A stretch of 64,000 nucleotides of DNA. It comes from Diphasiastrum complanatum (lineage: Eukaryota > Streptophyta > Lycopodiopsida > Lycopodiales > Lycopodiaceae). The notes under the pieces are model-generated. The model was given only the letters and a program-made list of their open reading frames with translations, did not search any database and was not told the DNA's origin. A program made the translations under genes and the position numbers. How positions within the stretch are numbered: position 1 is the first letter of the stretch; each line of letters begins with the position of its first letter. This document shows positions 58,561 to 64,000 of this stretch, in pieces. Location: the NCBI GenBank assembly GCA_029204225.1, contig CM055110.1, positions 42,205,862 to 42,269,861 of the forward strand. The letters run 5' to 3'.

Positions 58561-58959
58561 TTAATTCTTGATCAACTGTGAGAGTCAAGGATTTGAATAT
58601 GTTATTTGAACTCTAAATTTCTTTACTCCAATGCATATTTGAGATTATGTACATCTCACAAGTTTTTTTATTGAGTAATTGCTTACTTATGAGGAATTTG
58701 CTTACTTTTACAGATTGTAGTCAAGGAATGCTTGTGTACTATTTTCAGCCTAAAATCTCTGCTTAATTAGGAGCAGTTAAGTCTATCATGATTGAATGGT
58801 TGCTATTTCCTTGCATATGTTGCTAGGAATAGAGCGCTTAATGTGAGAGATTTCAACAAGTTTATTGTCAATTGAGGCCAAAACTCATTTTAGACTTAGA
58901 GATAAACTTTTTGAAGTTATATTAATACATTCAATAAACACCTTTTGAAAGTGTGAGAA

Positions 58960-59463
58960 AGTTGGTAGTCGAGTTTGAGAGAGATTCAGATTTGAACTTT
59001 GTGTACATTGAATCTAGTCCCAAAAATAGTATGGTTTACATATTGGAGGGAAAGCCAAGTGGCCAAATAGGGTTTGGACCTGTTATAAAAGGAGGAAACT
59101 CGTGGAGAGACACATCTTCTCTCTTCTCTCTCTCATTTCATCATTACTTCTTTGGGTTCTACTACTCATTGGTGCACTCTCATGATGTTATCTTGCAATT
59201 CTATGTGTAGAATGATCATATTTTGCTATTTTCGGTTCCACACGTGTGAAATATAGTAGGGTACTGTAATTATTGTTGCAGGTGTGGAGGAGAGGCCTCA
59301 AGCACCTCAAGATCAAGTGAGATATGACAAGAGAGCAAAGAAAGCTCTACACATGATTAAGATGAATGTTACCAATGAACTGCTCAAGGAGATTGGTAAG
59401 TGCACATCATCTTCGGAGGCTTGGGAAGCTTTGAAAAAGCTTTATGAATCCAAGTCTACATTT
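58960..59463 (+). pseudogene. Copia-related LTR piece joined to gag fragment
   Basis: 59267-59463 encodes [20 protein letters not shown] and then [20 protein letters not shown]. It is nearly the same as residues 43-102 of the intact copia at 42032-47892, with a few changes (QAPQDQV for LAPQEQL, LLKEIG for LIKEVG). Upstream, TATAAAAGG (about 59084) and CACACGTGTGAAAT (about 59239) have the same order and roughly the spacing seen in that element's LTR. Primer-binding site and first 40 gag codons are missing. A deleted or non-autonomous relative. Confidence 0.7.
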
Positions 59464-62400
59464 TTTTATGGACTCAAGAAGGCTGAATTTATTAGGTTTT
59501 GATACTCATCTTCACCTACTCTACTTTATATTGGATGGAAAGTTTGGAATCTATCTTTTGATTTATGATGGTGGCATTGTTTTCACTAACCTTTGTGGAA
59601 ATTTGAGATCTTGTTGGATCTAGATCATATGTTTGAGAGGGAGTATTTTCAGAGGTTCAGGTCTAAAGATATTCATATCTTTGATATCTTTGATGTTTAA
59701 GAGAAAGGTAAGCAATTGGAAGTGACTCACTTTGCTTTACTCACATGTTTTGGATAATCTTCTTGTGTAGATGATGTTATGCAAGTGGATATTGGTCCTC
59801 ATGGTTTTCATGCTGGAAAATCAAGTAATGGATCTGAAAAACAAAGTTTGTTCAATGACTTTGATGGTCAAGAGGAAGATCAAGAGGTTGGTCTCAAAGG
59901 GCTTCAAGGAAAGGTGGCAATTTGGAGCTAGTCAAGAGCATCAAAGGAAGGTCAATTGGCAAAGATGTTATGGATCTATTTTTGCAGCCTATTGAAGACT
60001 CAAGTAAGGTCAAAGGAGCAGCAAGGAAGTGTTGTTCAAGTTTACTTTACTTGTTCTATTTCATGTTTGAGCTATTTCATTTGAATGTGTGCAAATTGTC
60101 AAGATATGGACAAACTAGCTACATTGTCTTGCAATATCTTATTGTTGGAGTTGTACTAACATTCTTGGCTAGTTTTGCTGATGGAAATGAAGCTATTGGA
60201 GGTTCATTACTCATTCATGGCCAAGTCATCAAGTGTTGATGATATTTTGTGGCAAAATAGAAATGGAGGCTCATTCATGGAGTTTTATGGTGGAGTCATA
60301 TCAAGAAAGGACAAAGTTGGAGGAGACAAGCAAAAAAATGGTCATCACTCACATTTATGGTTTGGTTGCTGTAATTTTCCAATGACTTCAAAGTTTGAAA
60401 CATGGAGTAATCATTTCATTCACATTCTATTTGGTTCTTCATGTTCTTGTTATACCTTGATGCGTAAAATTGATGTAAGAAATAGTGAAGCATCCAATTT
60501 GGACACTATTCTCTATAACAATTATGGAAACTACTTTATTGATGACACAATCTCTTGCTTTCAAAATGTCTTGGAAACATATCTGAGCCATCAATGACAA
60601 GAAATATGTCCATCATCCAAAACTAGAATTACCTTACTTGAACTTTGAGATGTAGAAAGAGCTTGATATCATTAGAAGCCAAAATCTCCAAGCTCCTCTC
60701 CCCGAGCTAGCGGTGTGTAGAATGAATCTTCTCCCACCCATAACAAGCCTTTAAGCCCATTGCCTACTATTCTGGTCTGAGGGCACTTGGTGCTCATGTG
60801 GGTGATCAATCCACTTCGGTTGGGGTACAATAAGGTATTGTTATTGTATGGACAACAACTTCATTTTGTCATATGTTTGATGTTTGATCAGTATCTTGTT
60901 GAGTTTACATCTATTTCATCAAGTAGATGTTGATTTTTAACATTGCAAATGGTGTAAATTGTGTTGGCTTCATAACCAAAGATCAATAGATAATTTTGGA
61001 TCTTAAATGATTTGAAATTCCTCACAATAGGCTACTTATAGACAACTATTAAACTTAACAATCTTATAAATATCAGTAACTATTAATTAGTTGTTTATTA
61101 GCCTATAGAGGCCTAAAGAGGGGGCCACCTTTATTTATTAAGGTGATGGAAAAGCTTTTGGGCCTCAACTTTACAAGGCCTTTTTGAAACAATGCTAATT
61201 CTAATGCATATGACACACAATGTAGGCTTATGCTATCTTTATTTCATGTCTAATTGCATCCTTCCCCATAGGAGACATTTTTCTATCGATTTTTTGTTGT
61301 TGTTTCTACTCAACTTTTAAGAGAATCACTATCTTGGAAAACACATGTCCCCAACCATTTCAATTATCTCAATGTCACTTTCAAAATGTCTTTTGGTTGT
61401 CACGTTATCACATGTCAAGAAAGTCACTGCTATTTTGAAACATCAAGTTGTTTTATTCTTGTGCCTCCCACTTTTTTGGGTGCATTGCTGGTTGTTGTTA
61501 TCTACTCAAGGTAGCAAAAAGTTTTATTATATCAACTCTCTAGTTCAATTGTGCCTCTCCTTTGCCCTGCTCCTAAAAAGGGGGGTCCCTTCTCTTCAAT
61601 GGATAAGTTCACATGATCCTAGTGGAGCAATTTGCATTGAATAGCTCATGTTTTATTTTGCTTAGACCTCTGTTCTTATGCAATCAACATACTTTTACAT
61701 TTTTATGAATTTACATTAATATGGCTACAATAGAAAAGATGACCATAATTATCTCTTTGATTGGTTTCTCTAAGATTCTTTCCAAGCAGAATTAAACTAC
61801 CATAATAAGATAAGTTAATTTTCCCACTACTCTCCCTCATGTTTATTTGTGGGCTTCATAAGATTACTCTATATACTTTTTTTTGAGGCTTCACATAACA
61901 TTTTGGGTGCTTTCATTACTTTGTATCATTATCTCCTTCTACAATGCTCATGCTTGTTTCTATGCATCATTGTCTTTCACCTTGCCTTATCATTCATTGC
62001 TTTGATTACAACCTTTCATACATGTCCTTGTCTTTCTAATGCTTTCTAAAATATCTTTTTGCATGATGACATAATGCTTAATGCTTAATGCTTGTTGGTG
62101 GTCCATATGTGTTCCTTTCAAAGTATCCCAAATTTGAGTAGTATGATGTGGGCCCCTTTGGTAAGCAAACATAAATATTGAGGGAATACATTATGCCTTT
62201 TTTACACTTAGAAGATGTTCTCATGACTAATTCATGTGCAAATTTTAATATTAAGCAAATATGGACAAGATATTTTTTTGTTTTACAAGATATGTTGTTG
62301 TTCCTACATAAATCATTCAACAAGAAAACAAGAAGGTCAAGGCAGGCAATTATGCCTTTTGTGTTGTTAGCATACGTTTCCATATACTTCATATGAAAGT

Positions 62401-64000
62401 TTGATATGATCAATAAATGAGTGTGATATTTTGAATTTTAAATCATATCTTTAAAGCCACGTTTTGAAACATTAGTCACATGAAAGCTGACTAAAAAGAA
62501 AACTAGGTGTGCCTTCTAAGGCATATATTACAACTTAAGACAATGAAGAGATTTCTTAGGTAAGCAATCTTAGATTCCTAAGGACCACTAAAGGATATCA
62601 GTCTCATCTTCACAAGATATCAAAGCTCATAGCATCATTGCTAAACCACAAGGTGTGATTGCTAAGAAAAAAAACATTGACTCTAATAGAGGTATGTTAA
62701 GATCATATTATGGAAGTTTCATGGTTGTATATGTGATTACTTGCTCATATATCAATTTGTGCATCTTAGTGCTAAAAAAATATTTGCTTCTCAAGAGTGA
62801 AAAAAGATAGCCATTATTGCATTATGCAAAAGACCAATTTTCTCAAGAATTATGTAACAATGCATATGTAGAAAAGATCTTTGACAAGTAAATTTTTTGA
62901 TCTTACATCCACAGCTCACTGGTGATGGGAGTAGAAAAGAAGTGGTTTAACCTAAAGCTAGAAACAACACTAAGGTATCCATAGGGAATGAGACCTTCTT
63001 TGAGATCTATGAGAATCTAACTGATTGTGAGAATGAGAAAATAAAAGAAGCTAGGGTTTATTGTAATTTCCATATGGTAGGGAAATAAAGAAGTACATTG
63101 TATGCCAAAATCAATAGCGTGTTGGATAAGATCTTATCCATGGATATGGGCTTGCCCATCCCTAACACAAGTCTTGCATGTGTGTGAAGGTATCATGAAT
63201 GATGTTGAAAGGAGCATTGCAAAGTCATGGTCTAGTGAAAAGTTGATTAGACACCCCTACTGGTTGAATTGATGTTGGACACTAATTAAAGGCTTTCCTT
63301 CAAGACTAAAGACTATTGTTGTTGCTTGCTCTGCAAGACTGAAGATTGTTGTGCCTACCCTTCAAAGTTGAGGGCCATTGATGCCTCCCCTTTGGGTTCA
63401 CTACTAGATTATTGTCATCCCTTTGGATGGTTGTACTAGGCCTTTTATTCGAGATGTATCAATTGTAAATGTTGTCCATAGTCTTGCTAGACCATCACAG
63501 TTACTATTGTAATGTGAAGAATCTTCGGGTCATGCTTTTTCCAAGAATGTTTTTGGACGTACATTTTTGAAGCCTCTATCAATGACATTTTGAATGGACT
63601 CAATTAGCATTTTGTGGCACATGATTTGATGTCAAACTCTGTTAAATTAAAACTCAATACTGAGTGACTCAGAACCTTTGAGTGGAGAAAGAAAATACAC
63701 TTAAGATATCCTTAGAAGAAAAATTGATAAAGTGAGAAAAAAATATGAAGTGAAGAAAGTAACCAAGGAGCCAAAAGTTGGAAAAATGCAAGATATTGTA
63801 CGTACTTCAAACTATACTGGCTATATATCACTGTTGTCGTGCCTTGGCTATGCCTTCACAAGATTGTTGTGAGAAATTACCACACCTATTCATGTCAATA
63901 CCTATTATGCTACACTGCACATTTGCCGAAGGATGCGTCCTTGGCATGAAATTTGTTTTTACATTTTATCTTTTTACTGTAATTTTTTTTTACACACCTT
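59464..64000. other. Long AT-rich tract, no firm gene
   Basis: About 4.5 kb without a recognisable domain. An open frame at 60175-60597 (140 codons, VDDILWQNRNGGSFMEFYGG then VGGDKQKNGHHSHLWFGC) and others are family-less. The part up to about 60840 may be the internal region of the copia relative. Right of that I see only simple AT-rich DNA. Confidence 0.4.

Noticed and set aside
61345-61644. Hydrophobic 99-codon frame as a membrane protein
   Set aside because: AT/T-rich DNA gives such frames by chance; no motif or splice context.

Overview
This is plant nuclear DNA from a retrotransposon-rich, large-intron genome. There is no prokaryotic gene layout. The signs are chromodomain and other Ty3/gypsy pol remnants, Ty1/copia elements with a plant-type initiator-tRNA(Met) primer-binding site (TGGTATCAGAGC), LINEs with (CT)n tails, a hAT remnant, and GT-AG introns in one host gene. 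I cannot name the species. Intron size and repeat load would suit a fern, lycophyte, gymnosperm or other large-genome lineage, but this is inference.

The main result is a host gene on the minus strand spread across most of the window. Five exons (55262-55648, 54735-54809, 26288-26323, 20096-20207, 19592-19662) splice with GT-AG borders into one continuous reading frame of 227 codons. It encodes the signal peptide, the N-terminal domain and the start of the catalytic domain of a plant beta-N-acetylhexosaminidase (glycoside hydrolase family 20, HEXO type). Introns 1 and 4 are about 0.45 kb. Intron 3 is about 6.1 kb, intron 2 about 28.4 kb, and intron 5 runs off the left edge (over 19.5 kb). The catalytic half of the enzyme is outside the window. 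Nearly everything else is transposon DNA inside these introns.

Layout: 0-19.5 kb (intron 5) is a mosaic of broken gypsy, copia and LINE pieces in both orientations. 19.6-20.2 kb holds exons 5 and 4. 20.7-25.5 kb (intron 3) holds copia and gypsy remnants. 26.3 kb holds the 36-bp exon 3. 26.35-54.7 kb (intron 2) holds, in order: a LINE with a 205-bp fold-back; a minus-strand gypsy relative (LTR, gag, tandem repeats, accessory ORF); a plus-strand gypsy pol followed by a second accessory ORF and LTR; another LINE; a 5.86-kb copia element with an intact 1316-codon ORF, LTRs that look identical and a 5-bp target duplication, sitting inside a 191-bp-arm inverted repeat; a possible ORC5-like gene fragment; a hAT fragment; and two LINEs, one in the tail of the other. 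54.7-55.65 kb holds exons 2 and 1. 55.8-57.15 kb is a different LINE whose C-terminus resembles the restriction-like endonuclease of R2-type elements, ending about 150 bp from the hexosaminidase start codon. 57.2-64 kb is AT-rich with copia fragments and long unrecognised stretches.

The strongest candidate for something undescribed is the LINE group. At least three 3' ends share a box near GACATTAAT, a two-part stem whose inner arm changes sequence but keeps pairing, and a (CT)n tail in place of poly(A). Two LINE bodies begin directly after an existing CT tract, which suggests targeting of CT microsatellites. No search was run: homology calls are from recognised motifs, and identities were judged by eye.
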